This document shows, piece after piece, positions 47,248-55,851 of a stretch of DNA of 64,000 nt. The first letter of the stretch is position 1. Every line of letters starts with the position of its first letter. Below the pieces are notes generated by a model. It worked only from the letters and a program-made list of their open reading frames with translations, was not told the DNA's origin and did no database searches. Source of the stretch: JAIXUI01 sp943373175 (GTDB lineage Bacteria > Bacteroidota > Bacteroidia > UBA7662 > JAIXUI01); assembly GCA_943373175.1 (NCBI GenBank), contig CALSBM010000002.1, positions 1 through 64,000 on the forward strand, given 5' to 3'. A program made the position numbers and the translations under genes.

Positions 47248-49047
47248 ATGACTTCATTTTCAGACTTAGGACTTCGCCAAGAGCTATTAAGCGCCATCGA
47301 AGACCTCGGGTTTACACAACCCACCCCTATTCAGGAACAGGCTATCCCCATTCTTCTCCAAGCCACTACCGATTTTGTTGGTTTGGCACAAACAGGTACT
47401 GGTAAAACCGCTGCCTTCGGCCTTCCACTTTTACATCTTGTTGACACCCGCCGCCGTGAGGTTCAAGGGTTGATCCTCTCTCCTACCCGCGAACTTTGCC
47501 TTCAGATTTCTACCGATTTAGAGCGCTACTCGGCTCACATGCCTCAATTGCGTATTTGTGCTGTTTATGGTGGCGCAAACATTCAACCCCAAATCCGCAC
47601 CCTGCGTGATGGTGTTCAGATTGTTGTTGCTACGCCTGGTCGCTTAATCGACCTCATCGATCGCGGTGCTATTAAGCTCGACACTGTTTCCTTTACCGTT
47701 CTCGACGAGGCAGATGAAATGCTCAATATGGGCTTTCGCGACGACCTTGACTACATTCTCAGCAATACTACCGGAAAAAAATCTACTTGGTTGTTTTCCG
47801 CCACCATGCCGAATGAAGTTCGTCGCATTGCTGCTCAGTATATGACAGAACCGGCAGAGATAACCGTTGGCAAGAAAAACCAATCTGCCGCCAATATCAC
47901 GCACAACTACTTTGTTACTACTCAGGCGCATCGTTATGAGGTGTTGAAACGTATTGTTGACAGTCATCCTGGCATGTACGGAATCATCTTTACTCGGACT
48001 AAAATGGACGCTCAGGAGATTACTGAGAAGCTCATCCGGGAAGGATACGATATTGATGCGTTACATGGTGACTTAAGTCAGCAGCAACGCGACAAAGTCA
48101 TGTCCCGTTTTCGTGAAAAATCCCTTCAATTGCTCATTGCTACTGACGTTGCCGCGAGAGGTATTGATGTGGAAGGAATTACTCACGTAATCAATTACGC
48201 CTTACCAGACGATATCGAAGTTTACACGCACCGTTCAGGGCGTACAGCCCGAGCAGGCCGTTCCGGTATTTGTCTTTCTATTGTTCATCAAAAAGAACAG
48301 CATAGGATTCGCGATTTGGAAAGAATGCTAAAAGTTCCGTTCAACAAACTTCCTATTCCTAACGGCACAGAAGTCTGCGAAAACCAATTCATGCATTTCA
48401 TTACCAAAATAGTGGAAACTCCTTTGGATCATGGAGAGTATGAGCGCTACCTGCCACAAGTAGAAGATGTGCTTCGGGAAATGAGCAAAGAAGAGTTACT
48501 TCAAAGAGTAGTTGCACTTGAATTTAGCCGTTTCCTTGCCTACTATAAAAACGCTCCTGATCTTAACTTGCACGATAGCCGTGACCGCAAAAAACAAGAT
48601 CAAGATCGTAGTAATAGCAGCGGCGATGAGTTTGTGCGTATTTTCTTCAATATTGGTTCTAAGGATGGCTTCTATAAGGCCAGTTTCCTTCAGTTTGCCC
48701 TTGACGCTTCAAACATCAGTAAAACTGAACTGGGAAGAATTGACCTTAGAGAAGTTTATACCCATGTTGAAATCAATCCTTCCCTTGCAGACCAAATGAT
48801 TAATGCCATACATGGCTTAAAAGTTAATGGACGCAGGATTCGGGTAGAATATGCAGACCGCAATATGAACAAAAGCAAAGGCGGCGGTTCGGGCAGTCGG
48901 GAAGGGTTTAGTGAACGCCCCCCACGAACTGAAGGCGAGTCTAGCGGTGGCGGAGGTGGATACTTCCAAAGCCGTGAACGCTCTGATTCCTCACGCTCAG
49001 ATAAACCATCCTTTGGTGAACGAAAAAAGGGTAAGAAGTTCTACTAG
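47248..49047 (+). CDS. DEAD-box RNA helicase (DeaD/CsdA-like)
   Basis: 599 residues. All superfamily 2 motifs are present: a Q motif (FSDLGLRQELL, GFTQPTPIQ), AQTGTGKT, PTRELCLQ, TPGRLIDL, DEAD, SAT, then IIFTRTK, TDVAARGIDV and HRSGRTARAGRSG. Residues ~455-530 (VRIFFNIGSKDGFYKASFLQFAL, VEINPSLADQMINAIHG, GRRIRVEYA) match the DbpA-type RNA-binding domain, and a Gly/Ser/Arg/Lys-rich tail follows. It unwinds RNA duplexes in ribosome assembly or mRNA decay, often under cold stress. A strong terminator follows. Confidence 0.95.
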   Translation: MTSFSDLGLRQELLSAIEDLGFTQPTPIQEQAIPILLQATTDFVGLAQTGTGKTAAFGLPLLHLVDTRRREVQGLILSPTRELCLQISTDLERYSAHMPQLRICAVYGGANIQPQIRTLRDGVQIVVATPGRLIDLIDRGAIKLDTVSFTVLDEADEMLNMGFRDDLDYILSNTTGKKSTWLFSATMPNEVRRIAAQYMTEPAEITVGKKNQSAANITHNYFVTTQAHRYEVLKRIVDSHPGMYGIIFTRTKMDAQEITEKLIREGYDIDALHGDLSQQQRDKVMSRFREKSLQLLIATDVAARGIDVEGITHVINYALPDDIEVYTHRSGRTARAGRSGICLSIVHQKEQHRIRDLERMLKVPFNKLPIPNGTEVCENQFMHFITKIVETPLDHGEYERYLPQVEDVLREMSKEELLQRVVALEFSRFLAYYKNAPDLNLHDSRDRKKQDQDRSNSSGDEFVRIFFNIGSKDGFYKASFLQFALDASNISKTELGRIDLREVYTHVEINPSLADQMINAIHGLKVNGRRIRVEYADRNMNKSKGGGSGSREGFSERPPRTEGESSGGGGGYFQSRERSDSSRSDKPSFGERKKGKKFY

Positions 49048-49056
49048 AATAATTGG

Positions 49057-49083
49057 AAAGCCGGGTTAGCCCGGCTTTTTTTT
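49057..49083 (+). terminator. Terminator of the helicase gene
   Basis: AAAGCCGGG (49057-49065) pairs with CCCGGCTTT (49070-49078) across a 4-nt loop, followed by a T-tract to 49083. Confidence 0.92.
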
Positions 49084-49714
49084 CTCACGTAAATTGTCCT
49101 ATTTAACCTAATATCAGAATTTCCTAATCACACAAAAGGCAACTTTAAACACTCCCGGATATTGCTATTTTATCATTGTGAATATCGCTTTATCCATTTA
49201 ACTTATTGATTTTTAGCTGGTTGTTTACTTTCTAAAACTTACAATAAAGTCTTTTCGTAAAAGAATATTCACTATCGTAAAAAGCTATTCAATGGCAACG
49301 TTCCTAGCTTTTTTACATGGTACTTTTCCCCCGGAATTGTGCTGATTCATACATTTATTAGACCTGATCTGCGTTGGAAACCACCCAAACAGTTGTCTTG
49401 AAATTTGCGTCAATCTACCGGAAACCTTGTCAATCGAAAGGGCCTTTACTATTGTGGATATTCATTATTATAATCCATTAGGAGTCATTTTTTTGACTGA
49501 ATAAAGACGCTACAATAATTCGTGCAAACGTGCTTGACGGAGAAACAGCTATATAATCAGCAACCAGAATTTAATCGGAATTAGAATTTGAAGCGTTGAT
49601 AACCAATTAGTTTAGAGAAAAAGATTATTGCCCTCCAATTTTCACAGGCAAACAGATGCTATTTTTATGATCATTCAAGCTAATTGCTTATTCTGCTAAA
49701 CTAATTCTACAGCC
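49084..49714. other. 631-bp AT-rich gap with no recognised element
   Basis: No ORF of note on either strand, no tRNA-like stretch, no exact TAnnTTTG. Only weak A/T-rich self-complementary runs were seen. It should hold the promoter of the DUF1801 gene; the rest may be a decayed gene or an unrecognised small RNA. Confidence 0.4.
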
Positions 49715-50146
49715 TTGAGTAGCATTCAAAAAGTTAATTACAAGAGTCCGGATGAACTTTTAAATCATCTTCCCGAAGAACAGGTTCTTATGATGGAATG
49801 GCTCATGCAATACATTTCGGAGGTACTTCCTGAGTGTACGATAAAAATGAACTTCAACGCGCCGTTTTATCGTAGGAAGAAAAATCTTGTTTACCTCTGG
49901 CCTTCTGCTCTTCCATGGGGAGGAATCACTACTGGGGTTGCTGTTGGTTTTATTCACGGTCATTTACTCAGTAACGATCAGGGCTGGCTTTCAATGGGTA
50001 ATCGTAAGCAGATTGGAATCCGGGTATTTAACAGTGTTCAGGAGTTACAACAACAAGCTGAAATGTTGAACATGTACTTACTTGAGTCGGCAATGATAGA
50101 AGATGAGCTATCAGCACGCACAAAAAAAGCCGGAAGAACACCATAG
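49715..50146 (+). CDS. DUF1801-domain protein
   Basis: 143 residues from a TTG at 49715. The sequence VNYKSPDELLNHLPEEQVLMMEWL, MNFNAPFYRRKKNLVYLWPS, then GVAVGFIHGHLL and QIGIRVFNSVQEL fits the YdhG-like DUF1801 fold, small cytosolic proteins of unknown function. No ATG lies upstream in frame; the next internal Met is at residue 26, inside the domain. The last codons overlap a hairpin that terminates the convergent gene. Confidence 0.72.
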   Translation: MSSIQKVNYKSPDELLNHLPEEQVLMMEWLMQYISEVLPECTIKMNFNAPFYRRKKNLVYLWPSALPWGGITTGVAVGFIHGHLLSNDQGWLSMGNRKQIGIRVFNSVQELQQQAEMLNMYLLESAMIEDELSARTKKAGRTP

Positions 50147-50159
50147 GCTCTTCCGGCTT
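50121..50159 (-). terminator. Terminator of the exopolysaccharide module, embedded in the DUF1801 3' end
   Basis: Arms 50127-50137 and 50149-50159 (AAGCCGGAAGA/TCTTCCGGCTT) form a perfect 11-bp stem. Read on the minus strand it is followed by a T-tract (A-run 50122-50128 on the plus strand), so it serves the gene ending at 50181. The + gene's stop codon lies in its loop. Confidence 0.85.
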
Positions 50160-50180
50160 AGTTAAGAATCAATTGCTGAA

Positions 50181-52400
50181 TTAGCTCAGCGTATAACTTT
50201 TTTCATTGAAGCTAAGGGTCAAAATCTTCTTGATAATTCTCCTTAACCTGCTTCTCTTCTTAGGCACTTCACCGAATACCGATTCTAGCTTATAAGGCGC
50301 AACAACATTGAGGAACAAAGAAATGTTGTTGTTGGTTGCTTTGCGGAATAAGTTCAGGGAATGATTATCAGAATCTGTCCAAACCTTATTGGCCGCAGCA
50401 ATTAATACAGAATGGGTTGCTTGGCGAACAATCTGTACAGGAATTGGGTTATCAATCAAAGCCGGAAGCTCTAAGATGATTAGTTTAGGATTAATTAATC
50501 CAGGGTGGTCATCTGGTAGGAAATCGCTTAAGGAGGCGTAATCAACAAAGTTGGTGTGAATGACATAACTGATGTCGTTATTGGAAACACGCTCTATATC
50601 GCGGTAATTCTTGTAGTTATTGACAGTTATCGGGTGAATGAAATAAACTCCATCCATGATATCGGAGAATTTGTTGAAGAGTTTACTTCCAACCCAAGTT
50701 TTACCTACTTCAGTCTTAGTAGAGAAAAGCAGCAAAAGATTGTAAGGCTGAGGATTATCAACTTTTCCAAATTCGATTTTTATACTAGAAAGCGAGTGCT
50801 CAATGAGTGCAGCCTCCAAGTAGTCTAAGTCAATTAACTTCTCTGAGGGATCTATCAAAGGCAAAGCGCCCAACATATTGAGGCCGGTAGCCTGCTCTGC
50901 ACGAGTGATTGATTTGAGTGTATTGTCTAAGAACTCGACCGTTACAAAGAATCCAAGAGCCAATACAAATCCGCCTATAAACGATACAACAATCAAAAGC
51001 GGACGTTTAGAAGGCTCAGGTTTCTGTGGGAAGAATGGCGCATCCACCATTTTAAGATTCGAAGACAACTCGATGTTTTGTTGACGCAATTGCGCCATGT
51101 TTAATCCATGGAGCAACTGAAGGTATTCCTTCTCAATGATATCAACGTTTCTATTGAGGCGATTTAAGGTTGAACCAAGAGGAGCAAATTGGTTGTAAAT
51201 GCCGTCAAACTCGATTTTCCTTTTCTCAATAACCCGCATTTTGGCTTTGCTTTCATCCAGATTGAGGATGTTGTCGAGCCATTGGTTGAGTAAGTTTTGA
51301 CGTGGCACCGATTCAATGGTGTTGTTTAACCTAAAATACTCATCAACCAACCTTCTGATTTCTTCTTTTAACTGCTCAGTTTTCGATACCAGTTTAGCAA
51401 TTTCCTGAGGGTTTTCATTGGCAATACGCGCATTAGCAAGAAGAAAATTGGCACTCGAAAGCTCGGAGCGTTTTTCCATAAGCTTTTGTGTGTTCATGAG
51501 TACCATACTACGTGAGCCTATTTTTTCTTCGAGGCGTTTAAGGGCAGCCTCAGCAGACTCAATCTCCATTTTCTCACGGTAGATTTCCTTTTCAAGTTCT
51601 TCCTTTGCTTCGGCTATATACTTAGTTTGCTCGTCGTAGTTGATGATTTTATTTTTAATTCCAAAATCCCTCAACTCATCCTCGGCACCTTTCAGTTTTC
51701 CGAATGTTTTGGAAGTCTGGTCTGCGAAATAACCTACAACACTTTCTGTTTCTGAGCCTTTATTCCTTTTATACCTGGACATAAAGACATTAGCCAGTGT
51801 TACCAACGTTTGCTGAGTTACACCGGGGTCATTTCCTTTGAAGCTTAAGTCCAACATATCGGAGCTTTGCTTACGTGCAACAGTCATGTTTCTGGTAATA
51901 GATGCAATTCCGTACGTGGGGTTGTCGGAATTGAGGAGCGAAATGATTTCGTTCTTGTAATGGGCATTTTTATACCTGACAATATTGCCAACGGTATTTT
52001 CGAGTGAGTATTTATCTACGAGTTTATCTCTTAAACGGGCAGGGATAATCTCTTGCAACTCTCTGAAACCACCTGAAGAAAGTAATTCTGCTTTAGGTTG
52101 GTTCAGCATTAAATGTTGAGCTAACAACCTCAGTGCTACTTCTTCGATGGTTTCCCTTGCCTTAACGGTTGCAATCAAGTTATCGAAGGCGTTATTTACC
52201 GCAAAGTAGTCCACCCGGGTCTCTTCGGTACTCATAATTGAAACACCAGAAGCAAGTCCTGTGTACATCAGGCAGTTTGACACATATTCCTTTTTCTCAT
52301 TACGAGTGAAAAAGAATACGACCAGAGCCAGCGTGAGTGGAAAGAGCACCAGCCATCTAAGGTTTTTGATGATAATCCGAATAAAATCGACCAAGCTCAT
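50181..52400 (-). CDS. Wzc/GumC-like polysaccharide co-polymerase with degenerate kinase domain
   Basis: 739 residues. Two membrane segments (~13-32 and ~465-490) enclose a periplasmic coiled-coil region, the Wzz/PCP layout that sets chain length and gates export. The C-terminal domain (~540-739) corresponds to a BY-kinase, but it looks disabled. The Walker A position (~560) reads STKTEVGKT, without the expected first Gly. The Walker A'/B region (~640) reads LIILELPAL in place of an Asp-containing motif. No C-terminal tyrosine cluster is present. It is last of a four-gene operon starting at the response regulator and is 12 bp from the TolC-like gene. Confidence 0.82.
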   Translation of the reverse strand: MSLVDFIRIIIKNLRWLVLFPLTLALVVFFFTRNEKKEYVSNCLMYTGLASGVSIMSTEETRVDYFAVNNAFDNLIATVKARETIEEVALRLLAQHLMLNQPKAELLSSGGFRELQEIIPARLRDKLVDKYSLENTVGNIVRYKNAHYKNEIISLLNSDNPTYGIASITRNMTVARKQSSDMLDLSFKGNDPGVTQQTLVTLANVFMSRYKRNKGSETESVVGYFADQTSKTFGKLKGAEDELRDFGIKNKIINYDEQTKYIAEAKEELEKEIYREKMEIESAEAALKRLEEKIGSRSMVLMNTQKLMEKRSELSSANFLLANARIANENPQEIAKLVSKTEQLKEEIRRLVDEYFRLNNTIESVPRQNLLNQWLDNILNLDESKAKMRVIEKRKIEFDGIYNQFAPLGSTLNRLNRNVDIIEKEYLQLLHGLNMAQLRQQNIELSSNLKMVDAPFFPQKPEPSKRPLLIVVSFIGGFVLALGFFVTVEFLDNTLKSITRAEQATGLNMLGALPLIDPSEKLIDLDYLEAALIEHSLSSIKIEFGKVDNPQPYNLLLLFSTKTEVGKTWVGSKLFNKFSDIMDGVYFIHPITVNNYKNYRDIERVSNNDISYVIHTNFVDYASLSDFLPDDHPGLINPKLIILELPALIDNPIPVQIVRQATHSVLIAAANKVWTDSDNHSLNLFRKATNNNISLFLNVVAPYKLESVFGEVPKKRSRLRRIIKKILTLSFNEKSYTLS

Positions 52401-52412
52401 GGTTACAAATGT

Positions 52413-53183
52413 TTATTTTCTAAGCTTTGAAATGGATACTCCAACAGTAGTTTCCAACTGATTGAAGGCAATAGTGAAGGAGCGTTTGGCCATTTCAAAG
52501 TTATTTTCATTGATGGTTACCGTTTGCATGATTTGAGTATAAGATGCCAAGTCTAAGACTCCATCACGAAAAGATTTTTCAGCGAGCACCAAATTGATTT
52601 TAGAAGACTGAGTTGCATCGTTATGAATCCTCATCAACCGATAAAAGGCGAGTACATCGTTGTACTCCATAATTATCTGACGACGCAACACTAACTCTGC
52701 TTCTTCTTTCTTGTATTTGGAAGCCTTCAAATCCATTTTGGTAGCATTAACTTTTGCTTGACGGCCAAAGATTTCATACAAAGGTAATCTGAGGTTTAAT
52801 CCAAATGCGACTCCATTACTTAAAGTCGACGACTGCGCCTGTCCAAGCCCTGAATTAGACTGTAGTATCAAATCCTGATTACCTGCTGTCACATTCACAA
52901 ACGGAATCATCCCATTCATCCATGAATAGCGATCAACATTAATCTGTTGTTCGGTTTTGGATATCACGGCATCGTTAAACTTCAAGGTAGGGCTATTCTT
53001 TAGCGCAATTTTTACGATGGAATCAAGAGGCAGTAATTGTTCTGAAAGATCCTGTTGTATGTCACCAAAAAGGGCAAGCTCATTTTCTAATAGTAACGAA
53101 TCTTTTACTTGCGCCTTTAACTGAGGAGATAAAGCCCAAAAAATCAGAATTAGGCAGCTATAGTTAGGCCACTTCAGTTTCAT
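52413..53183 (-). CDS. Half-length TolC/OEP-like outer membrane protein
   Basis: 256 residues with a signal peptide (residues 1-24, ending LKAQ). It has one set of outer-membrane-efflux-protein features: an N-terminal ALKNSPTLKFNDAVISK helix, a beta-barrel-like segment (GVAFGLNLRLPLYEIFGRQ) and a long helical hairpin to the C-terminus. TolC and its relatives are ~430-490 residues with two such repeats; here there is one, so six copies rather than three might be needed for a pore. It probably provides the outer-membrane exit for a polysaccharide. The start is 1 bp from the end of the sugar-transferase gene. Confidence 0.78.
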   Translation of the reverse strand: MKLKWPNYSCLILIFWALSPQLKAQVKDSLLLENELALFGDIQQDLSEQLLPLDSIVKIALKNSPTLKFNDAVISKTEQQINVDRYSWMNGMIPFVNVTAGNQDLILQSNSGLGQAQSSTLSNGVAFGLNLRLPLYEIFGRQAKVNATKMDLKASKYKKEEAELVLRRQIIMEYNDVLAFYRLMRIHNDATQSSKINLVLAEKSFRDGVLDLASYTQIMQTVTINENNFEMAKRSFTIAFNQLETTVGVSISKLRK

Positions 53184-53184
53184 A

Positions 53185-54378
53185 CTATACGTTCTCTTTT
53201 TGAAGAAGTGCTGGAATCGTTCTGAGAATCAGATTGATATCATGCCAAAAGCTGTAATTTTTTGCATAATCATTATCCAGACTCATGCGCTCCTCCTCTG
53301 ACATTTCTCCTTTTCCTCTTTTCATAACCTGCCAAAGGCCAGTAATTCCAGCCGGAGCGAGAAACCTGAGCGAGAATTGGTCAGTTGTAATTTTTTCAGC
53401 TTCGTACAAGGGCAATGGGCGATTTCCTACTAATGACATATCGCCTTTCAATACATTGAAAAGTTGAGGAAGTTCATCAATACTGGTGTTCCGGATGAAC
53501 TTCCCTACTTTAGTGATGCGTGGATCATCCTTGATTTTCACGAAAGCTGACCCTGCCTTAGCCTTTTTGATTCTAGCGTATTCTTCCTCCGTAACCATCT
53601 GACCATCCATATAGAGCAAGTCTGGATTGAGCAGATCTAATTCACCCGAAAGAGACATTGTTCCTTGGCTGGCAGACTCTGTTTCTGCAACCACATTGTT
53701 ATACTGGTTTAAATGCGCAAGCTCTTTCAGTTTGGCATCAGCGCCAGTGAACATAGACCTAAACTTGTAGAATTTGAAAATCTGATACCCAGTACCTACT
53801 CTTAATGAATAGTAAAACACAGGCCCTTTCGATTCAAATCGTATGGCGATAGCAACAATTAGAAATAAAGGAAGAAGAAAAACCAAAGCAACGCTGCAAA
53901 CCAATACATCGAAAATGCGTTTGGATAGCGGCATTTTATACTTTAGTTGATCCGTGTGTTTAATATCAATATGGGCATTCAATGCCGGAGGGTTTTCTAT
54001 CAAGTAATTAAACCTGAGTTTTAACCCATCTGTATCATGAAGGCTTTCATAAATATCATTGAGTCCCTCTTTGAGTGCAATAGAGGCAACCCTTGGATTG
54101 ACTTCATCTAATAACAATACAAAAGGCAGTTTCCAAAGATGTTCATTGCGCAAAGTTCTAAGCAAAGGCAATCCATTAACATCGTAAAGGTTGCATTTGG
54201 AAACAACCAAGTCTATGGATTGATCATGTTTGACAGCGTCAACAAAGTCGAAACCGCTTTTGAACGTAATAACATGGTAATCATTACCGAATTTATCGGT
54301 GAAATTGTGGTTGATTTCCGGATCCTGGCAAATAAGTCCTATGGTTTTCATGCTTTCATCTGAGGTGTTGGAAGACAT
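53185..54378 (-). CDS. Sugar transferase with fused N-terminal pseudo-receiver domain
   Basis: 397 residues. Residues ~10-130 follow the receiver pattern (IDLVVSKCNLYDVNG, LPFVLLLDEVNP, LKEGLNDIYESL), but the phosphoacceptor Asp is Lys61, one of the N-terminal acidic pair is Gln18, and the conserved late Lys is Ser. A membrane segment at 158-180 precedes a phosphoglycosyltransferase domain (RVGTGYQIFKFYKFRSM, DPRITKVGKFIRN, SIDELPQLFNVLKGDMSLVGNRPLP) with the catalytic Asp301-Glu302 pair. This enzyme class moves a sugar-phosphate onto undecaprenyl phosphate to start a glycan. A segment of about 50 residues (227-277) is extra compared with typical members. It lies 2 bp after a stand-alone receiver gene. 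Confidence 0.87.
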   Translation of the reverse strand: MSSNTSDESMKTIGLICQDPEINHNFTDKFGNDYHVITFKSGFDFVDAVKHDQSIDLVVSKCNLYDVNGLPLLRTLRNEHLWKLPFVLLLDEVNPRVASIALKEGLNDIYESLHDTDGLKLRFNYLIENPPALNAHIDIKHTDQLKYKMPLSKRIFDVLVCSVALVFLLPLFLIVAIAIRFESKGPVFYYSLRVGTGYQIFKFYKFRSMFTGADAKLKELAHLNQYNNVVAETESASQGTMSLSGELDLLNPDLLYMDGQMVTEEEYARIKKAKAGSAFVKIKDDPRITKVGKFIRNTSIDELPQLFNVLKGDMSLVGNRPLPLYEAEKITTDQFSLRFLAPAGITGLWQVMKRGKGEMSEEERMSLDNDYAKNYSFWHDINLILRTIPALLQKENV

Positions 54379-54380
54379 GA

Positions 54381-54758
54381 TTAGAGCCTGAGGCGGCGGA
54401 AAATGTTATCAATTCTAGCATCTAACTCTTCCGGATTGAAGGGCTTGACCAAGTAGTCATCGGCTCCTGCTCTCAAGCATTTAATTTTGTCGGCAGTAGA
54501 ATCATTTCCTGATAAAGTAATCAAGGGCAATTCCTTAAAAAGACCACTGGTTCGAACATGTCGGATAAACTCGATACCGTTGATTTCAGGCATATTAATA
54601 TCTGCAACAATGATATCCGGGATGTTTCCAGCTTGCAACCAACCCAATGCTTCCTTTCCGTTAGCTTTAGATACTACTTGGTATCTGCTGCCAAAATAAA
54701 GTTCAAGTAATTTAAGAATGGTCTTTTCGTCATCAACCGCGAGAAGCACTTTTTTCAT
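54381..54758 (-). CDS. Stand-alone response regulator receiver
   Basis: 125 residues, a complete CheY-like domain and nothing else. The acidic pair is Asp9/Asp10 (LLAVDDEKT), the phosphoacceptor Asp53 (IIVADINMPEING), Ser in LITLSGNDS, and the conserved Lys in DDYLVKPFNPEEL. Without an output domain it must act through protein contact; the next gene carries a receiver-like domain and is the obvious partner. No histidine kinase is nearby. It starts 41 bp after the pdhB stop, so it could be cotranscribed with pdhB or have its own weak promoter. Confidence 0.92.
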   Translation of the reverse strand: MKKVLLAVDDEKTILKLLELYFGSRYQVVSKANGKEALGWLQAGNIPDIIVADINMPEINGIEFIRHVRTSGLFKELPLITLSGNDSTADKIKCLRAGADDYLVKPFNPEELDARIDNIFRRLRL

Positions 54759-54799
54759 AGAACCAGATTAGGTGGGAGTGGGGAAAAAATTTAAAAACG

Positions 54800-55783
54800 C
54801 TATTTAGAGACGTACATAACTTCTTTAACTGCCTTCACAATCTTCTCTACACTTGGCAGATAAGCTTGCACTAAAGGCAGTGAATAAGGCATAGGAACAT
54901 CTGTTCCATTAACCCTAAGTACAGGAGCGTCGAGGTAATCAAAAGCATCTTTCTGAACACGGAAAGCTATCTCAGATGAAATGCTGGCAAAAGGCCAAGA
55001 TTCGTCGATAACTACAATTCTGTTTGTCTTTTTAACTGATTCAATGATGGTTCGAGTGTCGAGAGGGCGGATTGTACGCAAGTCTATAACTTCAGCAGAA
55101 ATGCCCTCTTTTTCCAATGCTTCAGCAGCAGCAAGGGTCACTTTCATCATTTTATTGTAAGAAACCAACGTTACATTGTTGCCTTGGCGTACAACATCTG
55201 CAAGCCCAATGGGGATGATGTACTCTCCATCAGGAACTAAGCCTTTGTCGCCATACATCTGTTCAGATTCCATGAAAATAACCGGATCATCGTCGCGAAT
55301 GGCTGCTTTCAATAATCCCTTAGCGTCTGCAGGGTTAGAAGGTGAAACGACTTTCAAGCCGGGGCAGTTGGCGTACCAGCTTTCAAAAACCTGACTGTGT
55401 TGTGCCGCTAAAGTTCCTGCTGAGCCTGATGGTCCACGAAACACCATGGGTATGTTGATTTGCCCACCAGACATGGACAACATTTTCGCTGCGGAGTTAA
55501 TAACTTGGTCAATAGCGACCAATGAAAAATTAAACGTCATAAACTCAATTATCGGGCGAAGGCCGTTCATCGCTGCACCAACTCCAATTCCCGCAAAACC
55601 GAGTTCAGCAATAGGCGTATCGATAACACGGCGGGAGCCAAATTCTTCGAGCATTCCTTGGCTTACTTTGTAAGCACCATTATACTCTGCAACTTCTTCG
55701 CCCATCAAAAAGACGCGCTCATCACGACGCATTTCTTCAATAAGGGCTTCCCGCAATGCTTCACGAAACTGAATTTCTCTCAT
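54800..55783 (-). CDS. pdhB: Pyruvate dehydrogenase E1 component, beta subunit
   Basis: 327 residues: MREIQFREALREALIEEMRRDERVFLMGEEVAEYNGAYKVSQGM, then TPIAELGFAGIGVGAAMNGLRPI, GPSGSAGTLAAQHSQ, DLRTIRPLD and the C-terminal VNGTDVPMPYS. This is the thiamine diphosphate-dependent E1-beta, which with E1-alpha decarboxylates pyruvate for the dihydrolipoyl acetyltransferase. Branched-chain 2-oxoacid E1-beta is a close relative, but the motifs read as PdhB. pdhA is not adjacent. Confidence 0.93.
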   Translation of the reverse strand: MREIQFREALREALIEEMRRDERVFLMGEEVAEYNGAYKVSQGMLEEFGSRRVIDTPIAELGFAGIGVGAAMNGLRPIIEFMTFNFSLVAIDQVINSAAKMLSMSGGQINIPMVFRGPSGSAGTLAAQHSQVFESWYANCPGLKVVSPSNPADAKGLLKAAIRDDDPVIFMESEQMYGDKGLVPDGEYIIPIGLADVVRQGNNVTLVSYNKMMKVTLAAAEALEKEGISAEVIDLRTIRPLDTRTIIESVKKTNRIVVIDESWPFASISSEIAFRVQKDAFDYLDAPVLRVNGTDVPMPYSLPLVQAYLPSVEKIVKAVKEVMYVSK

Positions 55784-55829
55784 CTATCGGATATTAATTC
55801 ACAATTATAAAGATTTCGCACGTCCTTTT

Positions 55830-55846
55830 TTGCCCGAACTGGGCAA
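55830..55846. repeat. Inverted repeat between pdhB and the SDR gene
   Basis: TTGCCC (55830-55835) and GGGCAA (55841-55846) with a 5-nt loop. On the minus strand the following bases are A, not T, so it is not a standard terminator. Confidence 0.35.
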
Positions 55847-55851
55847 TTTCG

